A stretch of DNA of 64,000 nt from Wenzhouxiangella sp. (GCA_007134485.1 SLKT01000099.1:18889-82888), one strand, 5' to 3'. Counted from the first letter of the stretch, positions 16,606-27,271 are shown. The notes: generated by a model not told the origin, from the sequence alone. A program made the numbers and translations.

Positions 16606-17742
16606 ATGCCCAACGTCAATATGCGCCAGATGCTTGAAGCCGGCGTGCACTTCGGACACCAGACCCGTTACTGGAACCCGAAGATGGAACCCTACATCTT
16701 CGGCGCTCGTGGCAAGATCCACATCATCAACCTCGAAAAGACCCTGCCGCTGCTCAAGGAATCACTGGATTTCCTGAGCCGCATGGCCAGCCGTCGCGGC
16801 AACATCATGTTCGTCGGCACCAAGCGCGCCGCCAGCCAGTCCATCGCCGAGGAAGCCCAGCGCTGCAACAGTCCGTATGTTTCGCACCGCTGGCTGGGCG
16901 GCATGCTGACCAATTTCCGTACCGTGCGCCAGTCCATCAACCGCCTGAAGGAACTCGAGCAGATGGCCGAGGACGGCAGTTTCGAGCGCCTGGTCAAGAA
17001 GGAAGTCCTGCAACTGACCCGCGAGCGCGACAAACTCGAGCGCAGCCTGGGCGGCATCAAGGACATGAACGCCCTGCCCGACGCGATTTTCGTGGTCGAT
17101 GTCGGACACGAATCGATTGCCGTGGCCGAGGCGCGCAAGCTCAAGATCCCGGTCGTGGCGGTGGTCGACACCAATCATTCGCCGGAAAACATCGACTACG
17201 TCATTCCGGGCAATGACGATGCCATCCGCTCGATTCGACTGTATGCCCAGCTGGCGGCCGACGCCATTCTGGAAGGCCGTGCTTCGGTACCCACTGTGGG
17301 TGGCGAGGATGACGATGAATTCGTTGAACTCGATGCCGAAGGCAACCCGGTTGAAAAACCCGCCGAGAAGTCCGATGGCGCCGCCCGCAAGACGGCCAAG
17401 AAAAAGACCACGGCCCGCGTGACCAAGAAGACGGCCAAGAAGAAGGTTGCCGCCAAGGCGGACGATGCCGGAACCGACAAGCCCGACCCGGCCGATTCGG
17501 ACAAGGCGGAAACCAACGCGCCCGCGGCCAAGGCCGACGATGCCAAGGAAGTGGAAACCGCCAAAGCCGAAGAGGTCGAAGCCGCAAAGCCGGACGAGGC
17601 CGAAGCCGCCAAGGCCGACGAGGCCGCGACCAAGCCGGCAAAGAAGGCTGCAACCAAGAAGGCAACCAAAAAGAAAACGGCCAAGAAGAAGGCCACCAAG
17701 AAAAAGGCGGCCAAGAAGACCGCGGCCAAGCCCGATGATTGA
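16606..17742 (+). CDS. rpsB: 30S ribosomal protein S2 with long Lys/Ala-rich C-terminal extension
   Basis: 378 residues from ATG 16606 ([27 protein letters not shown]), supported by AAGGA upstream. Residues 1 to about 230 are ordinary S2 ([16 protein letters not shown] type; [48 protein letters not shown]). From about 235 onward comes an extension of some 140 residues with no S2 counterpart: an acidic linker ([13 protein letters not shown]), a Lys-rich block ([18 protein letters not shown]), an Ala/Asp/Glu block and a final block of [19 protein letters not shown], resembling histone H1 tails or AlgP. Usual S2 length is about 240-260. First gene of the rpsB-tsf-pyrH-frr operon. Confidence 0.95.
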   Translation: MPNVNMRQMLEAGVHFGHQTRYWNPKMEPYIFGARGKIHIINLEKTLPLLKESLDFLSRMASRRGNIMFVGTKRAASQSIAEEAQRCNSPYVSHRWLGGMLTNFRTVRQSINRLKELEQMAEDGSFERLVKKEVLQLTRERDKLERSLGGIKDMNALPDAIFVVDVGHESIAVAEARKLKIPVVAVVDTNHSPENIDYVIPGNDDAIRSIRLYAQLAADAILEGRASVPTVGGEDDDEFVELDAEGNPVEKPAEKSDGAARKTAKKKTTARVTKKTAKKKVAAKADDAGTDKPDPADSDKAETNAPAAKADDAKEVETAKAEEVEAAKPDEAEAAKADEAATKPAKKAATKKATKKKTAKKKATKKKAAKKTAAKPDD

Positions 17743-17833
17743 TGGGGCGGGCGCCGTTCACAACTGCGATCGGCGCCCGATTCCTGAAAGATGATGCAAC
17801 CCCGAGTCTGTATTTTTGAGGAATTCTGATCCA

Positions 17834-18703
17834 ATGAGCATTACCGCAGCACAAGTCAAGGAACTTCGCGAACGCACCGGCGCCGGCATGATGGAGTGCA
17901 AGAAAGCCCTCGTCGAAACCGGAGGCGACATGGACGCCGCACTGGAACACCTGCGCAAGTCCGGCCTGGCCAAGGCGGACAAGAAGGCCGGCCGGGTGGC
18001 CGCCGAAGGCGCCATCGTGCATGCCAGCGAAGGCGCACGTGCCGTCCTGGTCGAGGTCAACTGCGAAACCGATTTCGTGGCCAAGGACGAAAACTTTCGC
18101 AAGTTCGCCGAGGAAGTCGCCCAGCTGGCACTGCAGGCCGACGACATCGAAGCGCTTCGCAACATGTCGATGTCAGGCGGCGAAAGCGTCGAGGACACCC
18201 GCCAGCAACTGGTCGCCAAGATTGGCGAAAACGTCCAGGTCCGCCGCATGGAAAGCCTGGATGCCGGTGACGGGGCGATCGGCAGCTACATTCACGGTGG
18301 AAGAATCGGCGTGATGGTCGCTGTCAGTGGTGGCGATGAAGAACTGGCGCGGGATATCGCCATGCACGTGGCGGCGCTGAATCCCGGATATCGCGATGCC
18401 CAGGATGTGCCCGAAGAGGTCCTGGCCAAGGAGCGCGAGATTCTCATTGCCCAGGCCAAGGACAGCGGCAAGCCGGCCGACATCATCGAAAAGATGGTCA
18501 CCGGGCGCCTCAACAAGCACCTGGCGGAGATCACCCTGACCGGTCAGCCGTTCGTGAAGGATGGCGATGTCACGGTCGGCAAGCTGCTCAAGCAAAAGGG
18601 CGCCAGTGTGGTTGACTATGTCCGCCTGGAAGTCGGCGAGGGCATCGAAAAGGAAGAAAGCGATTTCGCCTCCGAAGTCATGCAGCAGGCTCGCGGCGGC
18701 TGA
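17834..18703 (+). CDS. tsf: Elongation factor Ts
   Basis: 289 residues from ATG 17834, preceded by GAGGA. It is the nucleotide exchange factor for EF-Tu. Seen: [24 protein letters not shown], the UBA-like N-terminus; [16 protein letters not shown], the core signature; [29 protein letters not shown]; and the C-terminal module [19 protein letters not shown]. Length is typical. Lies about 90 bases after rpsB. Confidence 0.96.
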   Translation: MSITAAQVKELRERTGAGMMECKKALVETGGDMDAALEHLRKSGLAKADKKAGRVAAEGAIVHASEGARAVLVEVNCETDFVAKDENFRKFAEEVAQLALQADDIEALRNMSMSGGESVEDTRQQLVAKIGENVQVRRMESLDAGDGAIGSYIHGGRIGVMVAVSGGDEELARDIAMHVAALNPGYRDAQDVPEEVLAKEREILIAQAKDSGKPADIIEKMVTGRLNKHLAEITLTGQPFVKDGDVTVGKLLKQKGASVVDYVRLEVGEGIEKEESDFASEVMQQARGG

Positions 18704-18743
18704 CTTTAAGCCATCCTGAAACGATCCGCAGGGAGCCAGATCA

Positions 18744-19457
18744 ATGACCGAAGCGGCCTACCAACGGATACTGCTCAAGATCAGCGGCGAAGCGCTGCTT
18801 GGGGAGATGGATTACGGCATCGACCCCAAGGTCAGTTCGCGGATCGCCCGCGAGGTTGCCGGGGTGGTCGACCGAGGTGTGCAAATCGGCATTGTCATCG
18901 GCGGTGGCAACATCTTTCGCGGTGCGGGCCTGGCGGCCTCCGGTATCGATCGGGTCACCGGCGATCACATGGGCATGCTGGCCACGGTCATGAATGCGCT
19001 GGCCCTGCAGGATGCCCTGGAGCGGGCCGGCGTCACCACGCGGGTCATGTCAGCAGTGTCGGTTCGCGAAGTCTGCGAAGACTACATTCGCCGCCGCGCC
19101 ATTCGCCACCTGGAAAAAGGGCGTGCGGTCATCTTTGCCGCCGGTACCGGCAATCCGTTCTTCACCACGGACTCGGCGGCCAGCCTGCGGGCCATCGAAA
19201 TCGGCGCCGACCTGATGATCAAGGCCACCAAGGTCGACGGCATCTACTCGGCCGACCCGAAGATCGACCACTCGGCCAAGCGCTACAGCCACATCGGTTA
19301 CGATGAAGTCATCGAAAAAAAGCTGGCCGTCATGGATACCAATGCGATCGTTCTGTGCCGGGATCAATCCATGCCGATCCGGATCATCGATCTGAACCAG
19401 GCCGGTGACCTATCACGATTGATCAGTGGCGAGGAGATCGGAACACTGGTCAGTTGA
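18744..19457 (+). CDS. pyrH: UMP kinase
   Basis: 237 residues. Phosphorylates UMP to UDP, feeding the CTP synthase encoded elsewhere in this window. Amino-acid-kinase fold markers: [11 protein letters not shown] at the N-terminus, [53 protein letters not shown], and [20 protein letters not shown] ribosome site precedes the ATG. It follows tsf by 40 bases in the conserved operon. Confidence 0.96.
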   Translation: MTEAAYQRILLKISGEALLGEMDYGIDPKVSSRIAREVAGVVDRGVQIGIVIGGGNIFRGAGLAASGIDRVTGDHMGMLATVMNALALQDALERAGVTTRVMSAVSVREVCEDYIRRRAIRHLEKGRAVIFAAGTGNPFFTTDSAASLRAIEIGADLMIKATKVDGIYSADPKIDHSAKRYSHIGYDEVIEKKLAVMDTNAIVLCRDQSMPIRIIDLNQAGDLSRLISGEEIGTLVS

Positions 19458-19568
19458 TCGCGTATCCGGGCACGACACGGGTGAGTGCACCCGCTAGCCG
19501 GTAACGCTACAATCCGCGGCCAGGGGTTCCGAGAGGAATCAAACAGGCGATCAACAACGAGGTGGCTC

Positions 19569-20126
19569 ATGCTCAACGAAGTCAAGAAAGACGCCGACAG
19601 CCGGATGCAAAAGAGCATCGCCGCGCTGCAGGGTGAACTGGCAAAAATTCGAACCGGGCGAGCGCATCCCAGCCTGCTCGAGCACATCACCGTGGATTAC
19701 TACGGCACCGAGGTGCCATTGAACCAGGCGGCCAACATCAATGCCGAGGATGCTCGCACGCTCAGCGTGGTCCCGTTCGACAAGTCCATGGTGGGCAAGA
19801 TCGAAAAAGCCATCATGACCTCCGACCTGGGGCTCAATCCGGCCACCGCCGGAGTCAACATTCGTGTCCCGCTTCCAGCCCTGACCGAGGAACGCCGGGC
19901 CGAGCTGGCCAAGGTCGTCCACAGTGAGGGCGAACAGGCCAAGGTGGCCATTCGCAATATCCGGCGTGATGCCAACCACCAGCTCAAGGAACTGCAAAAG
20001 GACAAGGAGCTGACCGAAGATGACCTGCGCCGTGGCGAAACACTGATTCAGGATCTGACCGACCGGCACGTCAGCAAGGTCGATGAATTGGTGACCGCCA
20101 AGGAGCAGGAGTTGATGGAAATCTGA
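19569..20126 (+). CDS. frr: Ribosome recycling factor
   Basis: 185 residues, exactly the usual family length, from ATG 19569 with GAGGTGG upstream; a longer frame reaches 19485 but is non-family sequence. With EF-G it splits post-termination ribosomes. Seen: [41 protein letters not shown] (long helix domain), [32 protein letters not shown], and the Lys/Glu-rich C-terminal helix. A 111-base gap after pyrH contains a possible TACAAT -10 box at 19508 but no matching -35. Confidence 0.96.
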   Translation: MLNEVKKDADSRMQKSIAALQGELAKIRTGRAHPSLLEHITVDYYGTEVPLNQAANINAEDARTLSVVPFDKSMVGKIEKAIMTSDLGLNPATAGVNIRVPLPALTEERRAELAKVVHSEGEQAKVAIRNIRRDANHQLKELQKDKELTEDDLRRGETLIQDLTDRHVSKVDELVTAKEQELMEI

Positions 20127-20131
20127 CGCGG

Positions 20132-20860
20132 GTGAGCTCGATTTCTCCGTTACCCCAACACGTGGCCATCGTCATGGATGGCAATGGCCGCTGGGCACAG
20201 CGGCAAGGCAAGCCGCGATCGCACGGGCACCAGGCCGGCAGTGACGCGCTCAAGCGCACGGTCGAAAGCGTGATGTCACATGGCATCGGACATCTTACGG
20301 TGTACGCCTTTTCGAGCGAGAACTGGAGCCGGCCGAACATTGAGGTCAAGCAACTGCTTGATCTGTTCATGAGAGCCCTGAATCGCGAGGTCCGCGAACT
20401 CAACGAACACGGCGTATGCATTCGTTTCATCGGTGATCGCTCCGCGTTCAGCCGTCCGTTGCGCGACGGCATGAAACGAGCGGAAAACAGAACCCGGGAC
20501 AATCGCAAGCTGATTCTCAATGTGGCCGTCAATTACGGCGGGCGGGCGGACATCGTTCAGGCCACTCGGCAACTGGCCCAGGCCGTTGAGCGCGGTGAAA
20601 TCAGCCCCGAAGACATCGAGGAATCCATGGTTGCCCGCAATCTCAGCCTGCATGACGGTCCGCCACCGGATCTGCTCATTCGCACCGGGGGCGAAAAACG
20701 GCTGTCCAACTTTCTGCTCTGGCAACTGGCTTACACCGAACTGCATTTTTCCGACGTGCTGTGGCCGGATTTCGATGGTGAGCATGTCGAAATCGCACTG
20801 CACGATTTCGCCAGTCGCGAACGACGCTTTGGAGGTCTGAGCAAGGTGCAAAGTGCTTAG
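20132..20860 (+). CDS. uppS: Undecaprenyl diphosphate synthase (cis-prenyltransferase)
   Basis: 242 residues from GTG 20132. Condenses IPP onto farnesyl diphosphate to make C55-PP, the lipid carrier for peptidoglycan and surface glycans. Seen: HVAIVMDGNGRWA (catalytic Asp 16), YAFSSENWSRP, LNVAVNYGGRADI, and the diphosphate-binding RTGGEKRLSNFLLWQLAYTELHF...WPDF. In most gammaproteobacteria dxr sits next to this gene; here uppS directly follows frr by 5 bases and overlaps cdsA by 8. Confidence 0.95.
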   Translation: MSSISPLPQHVAIVMDGNGRWAQRQGKPRSHGHQAGSDALKRTVESVMSHGIGHLTVYAFSSENWSRPNIEVKQLLDLFMRALNREVRELNEHGVCIRFIGDRSAFSRPLRDGMKRAENRTRDNRKLILNVAVNYGGRADIVQATRQLAQAVERGEISPEDIEESMVARNLSLHDGPPPDLLIRTGGEKRLSNFLLWQLAYTELHFSDVLWPDFDGEHVEIALHDFASRERRFGGLSKVQSA

Positions 20861-21665
20861 AACACGGGTCCTGACCGCACTGATCATCACCCTGATTGGC
20901 GTCTCGGCCCTGTTCGGTCTTCCGCCACTCGGATTTGCCTTGTTTGCCGTGGTCGTGCTGCTGGTCCTGGGTGGCTGGGAAGCGTCCCGACTGGCCGGGT
21001 TCGACGCGATTTTCATGCGCATCGTGCTGACTGCCGGACTGGCCGCAATGGGTGCCGTCATTCTTGTGATCGACCCCGAAGACCACATCACGATGTGGTT
21101 GCTGCCGGTGTGTGGATTGTGGCTGGTGCTTTTCGCCTGGCTGAGATGGCCAGGAGCCGGCGCATACCGCAACGGATTGATTCGGGCTGTCAAGTGGACC
21201 GTCCTGGCTGTCGTCCTGCTGGGCGCCTGGCTGGCGGCCACCTGGTTGCAGGCAAGCTCTCCCTGGTACGTGCTGTTGCTGTTGGTCATCATCGCCGCTG
21301 CCGACGTGGGCGCCTTTTTCTGTGGACGTCACTTCGGCGGCGCCAAGCTGGCGCCGCGCATCAGCCCGGGCAAAACCCGCTCTGGCGCCTTCGGCGGACT
21401 GATCAGCGCCGGTCTTTTGACGGCGCTGGCCGCAGCGCTGATTCCGGCCAGCCCGTTCTCACCCGCATTGGCCGGTCTACTGGCCCTGGCGCTGGCCCTG
21501 ACCTCGATCGGTGGTGATCTGTTTATCAGCCTGCTCAAGCGCCAGGCCGATATCAAGGATTCCTCCAATCTGCTGCCCGGTCATGGCGGCATCCTCGACC
21601 GGATCGACAGTCTCGGCTCCGGATTACCTTTTTTTGCCCTGGCCGTCGCCCTTTGGGCGCAGTGA
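20853..21665 (+). CDS. cdsA: Phosphatidate cytidylyltransferase
   Basis: 270 residues from GTG 20853, overlapping uppS by 8 bases. Makes CDP-diacylglycerol from phosphatidic acid and CTP in the inner membrane. About eight hydrophobic helices are visible. The C-terminal CDP-DAG synthase signature is clear: SLLKRQADIKDSSNLLPGHGGILDRIDS. Length is typical. Lies between uppS and rseP as in relatives, but without dxr. Confidence 0.95.
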   Translation: MLRTRVLTALIITLIGVSALFGLPPLGFALFAVVVLLVLGGWEASRLAGFDAIFMRIVLTAGLAAMGAVILVIDPEDHITMWLLPVCGLWLVLFAWLRWPGAGAYRNGLIRAVKWTVLAVVLLGAWLAATWLQASSPWYVLLLLVIIAAADVGAFFCGRHFGGAKLAPRISPGKTRSGAFGGLISAGLLTALAAALIPASPFSPALAGLLALALALTSIGGDLFISLLKRQADIKDSSNLLPGHGGILDRIDSLGSGLPFFALAVALWAQ

Positions 21666-21756
21666 TCGAACCAAACGCCGGTTTCGTTGCCGATACAATA
21701 CGCCCGTATTGAGGGCCCGTCTGATCGGGCCGTCTGACCAAACCCGAACTCGAACG

Positions 21757-23127
21757 ATGATGGAATTCCTGGGTCCCGTAATCTGGCTGATCGTCGCCCT
21801 CGGGCTGCTGATCACCTTCCACGAGTTTGGCCACTTCTGGGTGGCCCGGCGTTGCAATGTCCGCGTGTTGCGCTTCTCGGTCGGGTTCGGTCGTGCCCTG
21901 TGGTCCCGCCGGGGCGCCGACGGTACCGAATACCGAATCGCCGCCATCCCCCTGGGCGGCTACGTGAAAATGCTCGACGAGCGCGAGGCGCCGGTCGCAC
22001 CGGAACAACGCGAGCAGGCCTTCAATCGCAAACCGGTCGGCCAGCGTATTGCCATTGTCGCTGCCGGACCGATCTTCAACCTGATATTTGCCGTGGCCGC
22101 ATTCTGGCTGATGTTCGTGGTCGGTATCCCCGAAACACGTCCCGTGGTGGGCCAGACCACGGGCATCGCGGCCGAGGCCGGCCTGGAGGAAAAAGACCTG
22201 ATCGTGCGCGTCGATCAACGCCGGACCGAGTCCTGGACCCATGCCGTGCTTGGACTGATCCCCCCGGCGCTGGATCGGCGCGAGGCCGTGCTCGAGGTCG
22301 AGGACCCGTTCGGCATGCGTCGCGAGCTGACCCTGCCCCTGGACCAACTGGGCCCGGAATTTCGTGAGGAAAGCATCCTGGAATTCATCGGTATCGAACT
22401 CTGGCGCCCGGACTTGCCAGCCAGCATTGGTGAGGTGGCCGAGGGCTCACCGGCCGATGAGGCCGGATTGCAGACCGATGACCGGGTGATCGCCATCAAT
22501 GACCAGCCCATCGAAGGGTGGCAAGACATCGCCCGAGTCATTCCGGAACAGGCCATGGCCAACGACTCGCTGGCCATGCTTGAAGTGGATATCGAGCGCG
22601 ATGGTCAGCAGTTGACCTTCACGCTTGAGCCGCGCCTGGAGCAGGGACGTCCGGTGATCGGCATCCAGGCACCCCCCCCGGGGCCCGAGCTTCAGGCCGA
22701 GTTCGATCGGATGTTCACCATCATTCGCTTCGGCCCGGTGGAAGCCGTGGGTCAGGCGACCAGTGAAACTTGGCGCTTGACCACTGCCACCCTGGGCATA
22801 ATCGGTCGCATGATCACCGGCAAGGCCTCGCTGAGCAACCTGTCCGGGCCCATCACCATTGCCCAGATGGCACACTCCTCGGCACGCCTTGGATTGTCCA
22901 GGTTTCTGTTTTTCCTGGGATTGATCAGTCTGTCGCTGGCCATCATCAACCTGCTGCCAATCCCCATGCTGGACGGCGGCCACCTGATGTACTTTCTTGC
23001 CGAGATCATCAAGGGCTCACCGGTGTCGGAAAAAACCCAGATCATTGGGCAATACATCGGGCTTCTGATGGTGATCGCGCTGATGAGTCTGGCCATATTT
23101 AACGATATATTACGCCTGATCCCCTAA
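21757..23127 (+). CDS. rseP: Site-2 zinc metalloprotease RseP
   Basis: 456 residues from ATG 21757 (ATG 21760 also possible); an in-frame extension upstream to 21511 is a shadow of cdsA. Cleaves anti-sigma factor RseA within the membrane during envelope stress. Seen: HEFGH zinc site in the first helix, IPLGGYVKMLDE, GPIFNLIFAV, two PDZ domains (around VVGQTTGIAAEAGLEEKDLIVRVD and IGEVAEGSPADEAGLQTDDRVIAIND), and the C-terminal NLLPIPMLDGGHL carrying the third zinc ligand. Next to bamA as usual. Confidence 0.95.
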   Translation: MMEFLGPVIWLIVALGLLITFHEFGHFWVARRCNVRVLRFSVGFGRALWSRRGADGTEYRIAAIPLGGYVKMLDEREAPVAPEQREQAFNRKPVGQRIAIVAAGPIFNLIFAVAAFWLMFVVGIPETRPVVGQTTGIAAEAGLEEKDLIVRVDQRRTESWTHAVLGLIPPALDRREAVLEVEDPFGMRRELTLPLDQLGPEFREESILEFIGIELWRPDLPASIGEVAEGSPADEAGLQTDDRVIAINDQPIEGWQDIARVIPEQAMANDSLAMLEVDIERDGQQLTFTLEPRLEQGRPVIGIQAPPPGPELQAEFDRMFTIIRFGPVEAVGQATSETWRLTTATLGIIGRMITGKASLSNLSGPITIAQMAHSSARLGLSRFLFFLGLISLSLAIINLLPIPMLDGGHLMYFLAEIIKGSPVSEKTQIIGQYIGLLMVIALMSLAIFNDILRLIP

Positions 23128-23182
23128 AATTCGTCGGCTGGCTACGTGCCAACGCCGCCTAGAACGCATACCAAGGTTTTTC

Positions 23183-25627
23183 ATGAAAAAGTACCTAGCG
23201 CTGCTCCTGCTTCTGCTCGCCTCCGGCGCGACCGTGGCCGAGACATTCCAGATCAACGATATCCGGGTCGATGGTCTGCAGCGAATTTCCGAAGGCACGG
23301 TATTCAGCTTCATACCGGTCGAACCGGGTGACACCATGAGTCCGACGCTGGCCCGCAGCACCATTCGTGACCTCTACCGCAGCGGTTTTTTCAGCGATAT
23401 TTCACTCTCGCGAGAAAACAATGTGCTGGTGATCTCGGTGACCGAGCGCGCGGCGATCTCGGCCATTTCGATCTCCGGCAATCGCCAGATCCCCACCGAT
23501 GACCTGTTGCCGGCGCTGGCCAATATCGGGATCGCCGAAGGCGAGATCTTCAACCAGATGGCGCTCGACAGGGTCCGCCAGGAACTGATTCGGCAGTACT
23601 TTGGCCGGGGTCATTACGATGTCAATATTGAAACCCGGGTCAGCGAACTGGCTCGCAACCGGGTCAATCTGTCGATCGACATCTCGGAGGGGCGACAAGC
23701 GCGGATTCGCCATATCAATATCGTCGGTAACGAAACCTTCAGCGAGCGTGAGCTGCGCTCCGACTTCGAGTCATCCGACCGGCGCGGTCTGGCCTTCTGG
23801 CGTGGCAGGACGCAATACACTCGCGAGAAACTCTCGGGCGATCTGGAACAATTACGTTCGTTCTATCTTGATCGAGGCTATGTCGATTTCTCGATCGAAT
23901 CCACCCAGGTTTCAATCAGCCCCGACAAGCAGGATATTTTCATCACCGCCAACATTCGCGAGGGCGAGGTCTACACCGTCAGTGATGTCATCCTGACCGG
24001 TGATCTGATCCTGCCGGAAGAAACCCTGCGCGAGATTCTCCAGATCGAAGCCGGCGATACTTTTTCGCGGCGCGATCTCGAACAGAGCATGGAAAACATT
24101 GCCGCAATCCTGTCGAATATCGGTTATGCGTTCGCCAACGTCAATCCGATGCCACGCATCGACCGGGAAACCAACGAAGTCGAAATCAATTTTTTCGTCG
24201 AACCCGGACACCGGGTCTACGTTCGACGGATCCATTTTCGCGGCAATGAACAAACCAAGGACGAGGTCCTGAGGCGCGAAATGCGCCTTTTCGAAGGCGC
24301 ATGGTTCTCGCAGGTCGCCCTGGATCGCTCACGCGCGCGGATTCAGCGACTGGGTTTTTTCGACAACGTCAATATCGAAACCGAGCAGGTCGAAGGAACC
24401 GAAGACCAGGTCGACATCATTGTCAGCGTTGACGAACAACCCTCGGGCAGCTTCCAGATCGGCATGGGTTACTCGCAATTCCAGGGACTGATCGCTTCGA
24501 TCTCGGTTGATCAGGACAACTTCCTGGGCACCGGCCGCCGGGTGGCTTTTGCTGTCCAGCGCAGCCGCCTGGCCACCCAGGCATCGATCAACTACACCAA
24601 TCCGTACTGGACACCTGATGGTGTTTCGCGCGGGTTTTTCCTGCGCTACACCGAGTTCGACACACGCGGGCGCAGCAGCAACCGGGCGAGGTTCTCCACC
24701 AGTCAGGCTGCCGGCGGCGTCAATATCGGCTTTCCGGTCACCGAGCTGAATTTCCTGCGTCTGGGCGCCTCGGCGCACCAGGTCGACATCAACCTTCCGG
24801 GAGAATTCGTTCCCCCGCCAGACGACCCGGATGCCCCGTTCGAGGACTTCCAGTTCCTGATTCCAGCCAGTCGTCCACTGGGTATCAGCCTGGATGAGGA
24901 TGGTGATGGTTTCCTGTCTCGCAGCGAGCGACGCGTCATTACCTACCGACTTGACGCAACCTGGTCACGCGACAGTCGAAATCACTTTCTCAATCCGACG
25001 CGGGGATCGCTGAATCGTCTGACCGCCGAGGTCTCGCTGCCCGGCAGCACACGGGAATTTTACAAGCTCAATTACCGCTTCAGAAAATACTGGCCGATCG
25101 GAAGCCAAGGTATGGCCTTTGGTGTGCGCGGCGATATCGCATATGGTGATGCCTACGATGACTGGGATGATCGCCTGGCGATCGAATCGATCGAACCGGA
25201 AATTCAGCAGGGCCAGTGCGACATCAACGAGGTAGTCACCAAGGATACCGGGTTGCCGTTCTACGAGCACTTCTTTGCCGGTGGCGTTCAGGATGTCCGA
25301 GGCTTTGACGATTTCTCGCTCGGACCCAAGGACCAGTTCTGCCGCTCGGTGGGTGGAGACTTCAAGGTGACCGGTGGCGTCGAGCTGGCTTTTCCGATGC
25401 CATTCATCCAGGCTGGCGGAACTCGACTGGCCCTGTTCGTGGACTTCGGTAACGTCTACCGCGACTTCGATGACTTCGATGTCGACCGGCTACGCGCTGC
25501 TGGTGGCATCTCGCTGACTTGGCAAGCACCGGTCGGCCCGATTATCATCAGTCTGTCTCAGCCTTTGCGGACACGCCCGGGCGACAACACTCAGGCGCTG
25601 CAATTTACGTTCGGTCAGGCTTTTTAG
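23183..25627 (+). CDS. bamA: Outer membrane protein assembly factor BamA
   Basis: 814 residues. Signal peptide MKKYLALLLLLLASGATVA, five POTRA domains over about residues 22-425 (FQINDIRVDGLQRISEGTVF; ISAISISGNRQIPTDDL; IRHINIVGNETFSERELR; YTVSDVILTGDLILPEE; VYVRRIHFRGNEQTKDEV), then a 16-strand Omp85 barrel (VRGFDDFSLGPKD and the ARTGGGD-type strands) ending in a C-terminal Phe (FTFGQAF). Inserts beta-barrel proteins together with BamD, encoded at 51414. Lies 55 bases after rseP. Confidence 0.96.
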   Translation: MKKYLALLLLLLASGATVAETFQINDIRVDGLQRISEGTVFSFIPVEPGDTMSPTLARSTIRDLYRSGFFSDISLSRENNVLVISVTERAAISAISISGNRQIPTDDLLPALANIGIAEGEIFNQMALDRVRQELIRQYFGRGHYDVNIETRVSELARNRVNLSIDISEGRQARIRHINIVGNETFSERELRSDFESSDRRGLAFWRGRTQYTREKLSGDLEQLRSFYLDRGYVDFSIESTQVSISPDKQDIFITANIREGEVYTVSDVILTGDLILPEETLREILQIEAGDTFSRRDLEQSMENIAAILSNIGYAFANVNPMPRIDRETNEVEINFFVEPGHRVYVRRIHFRGNEQTKDEVLRREMRLFEGAWFSQVALDRSRARIQRLGFFDNVNIETEQVEGTEDQVDIIVSVDEQPSGSFQIGMGYSQFQGLIASISVDQDNFLGTGRRVAFAVQRSRLATQASINYTNPYWTPDGVSRGFFLRYTEFDTRGRSSNRARFSTSQAAGGVNIGFPVTELNFLRLGASAHQVDINLPGEFVPPPDDPDAPFEDFQFLIPASRPLGISLDEDGDGFLSRSERRVITYRLDATWSRDSRNHFLNPTRGSLNRLTAEVSLPGSTREFYKLNYRFRKYWPIGSQGMAFGVRGDIAYGDAYDDWDDRLAIESIEPEIQQGQCDINEVVTKDTGLPFYEHFFAGGVQDVRGFDDFSLGPKDQFCRSVGGDFKVTGGVELAFPMPFIQAGGTRLALFVDFGNVYRDFDDFDVDRLRAAGGISLTWQAPVGPIIISLSQPLRTRPGDNTQALQFTFGQAF

Positions 25628-25651
25628 AACGAACCTCGAACAAGGTCGTGC

Positions 25652-26239
25652 ATGCTGAAACCGGCTTCGACGAAGCACATCGGGTATCCGGCCCGGGCCA
25701 TGACCAGCCCGAAGCGCGGCATGCTCGCCTTGTTGGCGATCGTCTTTTTCTGGTTGACGCCCGCAGCCGCGCAGGACGGCGTCCAGATCGGCTACGTGGA
25801 CATGGAACGCTTGTTCGACAATGCCCCGCAGGTCGTCGCTGCGCGCGAAGCACTTGATCAGGACTTTCGGCCACGCAATGAATCCCTGCTGGTCGACGAG
25901 GCCCGCCTGGAACGCATGCGTCAACGCCTGGCCGAAGCTGAGGATCTGGATGCGGAAGCTCGCTTCGACATGGAGCGCGAGATTCGCAACCTGAGCCGCT
26001 CCATCGATCGCCGACGCGAAGACCTCAGCGAAGAACTGCGTTTTCGCACCAATGCAGAGAAGAAAGCGCTCGAGGAAACCATCGAACTGGCCATCAAGGA
26101 AGTGGCCAACGATGGTGATTTCGACCTGATTCTGACCAGCCCGGTGGCATTTGCCTCGCCCACCATCGACATCACCGAACGGGTCCTGGAATGGCTCCGG
26201 GATGATTTTCCCGACAGCAATCACCGGAATCCGCATTGA
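25652..26239 (+). CDS. skp: Periplasmic OMP chaperone Skp/OmpH family
   Basis: 195 residues from ATG 25652, preceded by AAGG; ATG 25700 would give a more compact signal peptide (KRGMLALLAIVFFWLTPAAAQ). The mature part begins IGYVDMERLFDNAPQV, the usual Skp strand, followed by a long charged coiled coil (RFDMEREIRNLSRSIDRRREDLSEELRFRTNAEKKALEE) and ends in FDLILTSPVAFASPTIDITERVLEWL. It holds unfolded outer-membrane proteins for BamA, encoded just upstream. Its TGA overlaps the TTG start of lpxD. Confidence 0.88.
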   Translation: MLKPASTKHIGYPARAMTSPKRGMLALLAIVFFWLTPAAAQDGVQIGYVDMERLFDNAPQVVAAREALDQDFRPRNESLLVDEARLERMRQRLAEAEDLDAEARFDMEREIRNLSRSIDRRREDLSEELRFRTNAEKKALEETIELAIKEVANDGDFDLILTSPVAFASPTIDITERVLEWLRDDFPDSNHRNPH

Positions 26240-27264
26240 CTCACTCGTTTCGACTGCACGACATTGCCGAGCACATCGGGGCCGAGCTGCGGGGAGATCC
26301 CGAAGCCGAGATCACCGGGCTGGCGACCCTGTCTAGGGCCGGTCCGGGCGATATCAGTTTCCTGGCCAATCCCGCTTATCTGGAAGATCTCGACCAGACC
26401 GAAGCCGGTGCAGTCATCCTGTCCAAACAGCACGCCGACCGCACCGGCACCAACTGCCTGATCATTCAGCAACCTTATGTTGGATGGGCCAGGGTCGCCA
26501 GTCTTGTTCATCCCCGCCCCCGCATCAAACCGGGCATCCATGCCAGCGCAGTCGTCGACTCGAGCAGCACCGTGGCCGAGTCCGCCAGCATCGGAGCGCA
26601 GGTCAGTATCGGGCCCGGGTGTCGGATCGGAGAACATGTTGTCATCGGACCGGGCAGTGTCATCGAGGATGATGTGGATATCGGCTCCGACAGCCGGCTG
26701 ATCGCCCGGGTCTTTATCGGCCGGGGCACCCGGATGGGTCAGCGCGTGATCGTTCACCCCGGCGCGATCATCGGGGCCGATGGATTTGGCCTGGCATTCG
26801 ATCGTGACCACTGGATCAAGGTGCCGCAAATCGGTGCCGTGGAAATCGGCGACGACTGCGAAATCGGTGCCAATACCACCATTGATCGCGGCGCCATCGA
26901 GAATACCGTCCTGGAAGAGGACGTTCGCCTGGACAACCAGGTGCAAATCGCCCATAACGTTCGCATTGGTGCTCACACCGCAATTGCCGGATGTGTCGGG
27001 GTCGCCGGCTCCACCTCGATTGGCCGGTATTGTATGATCGCGGGCGCATCCGGCATCGGCGGGCACCTGCGCATCTGCGACAAGGTGGTCATCACGGCCA
27101 TGAGCACGGTACTGGACTCCATCGATGAGCCCGGCCAGTATGGTTCGGGCATTCCCTCGCGACCGCATGGGAGCTGGAAACGCACCCTGGTGCGACTTGG
27201 GCAACTGGATGACTGGGCCAGACGGCTGGCCCGGCTGGAAAAGAACAAACAGAAACCGGAATGA
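26236..27264 (+). CDS. lpxD: UDP-3-O-acylglucosamine N-acyltransferase
   Basis: 342 residues from TTG 26236, which overlaps the skp stop (TTGA). Third step of lipid A synthesis, adding the N-linked hydroxyacyl chain. Seen: the N-terminal uridine-binding domain ([25 protein letters not shown]), then many left-handed beta-helix hexapeptides, with the catalytic His in [10 protein letters not shown] and [20 protein letters not shown]. The C-terminal helix is present. The unusual TTG start is supported by the lack of any nearby ATG in frame. Confidence 0.95.
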   Translation: MTHSFRLHDIAEHIGAELRGDPEAEITGLATLSRAGPGDISFLANPAYLEDLDQTEAGAVILSKQHADRTGTNCLIIQQPYVGWARVASLVHPRPRIKPGIHASAVVDSSSTVAESASIGAQVSIGPGCRIGEHVVIGPGSVIEDDVDIGSDSRLIARVFIGRGTRMGQRVIVHPGAIIGADGFGLAFDRDHWIKVPQIGAVEIGDDCEIGANTTIDRGAIENTVLEEDVRLDNQVQIAHNVRIGAHTAIAGCVGVAGSTSIGRYCMIAGASGIGGHLRICDKVVITAMSTVLDSIDEPGQYGSGIPSRPHGSWKRTLVRLGQLDDWARRLARLEKNKQKPE

Positions 27265-27271
27265 TGAATTC

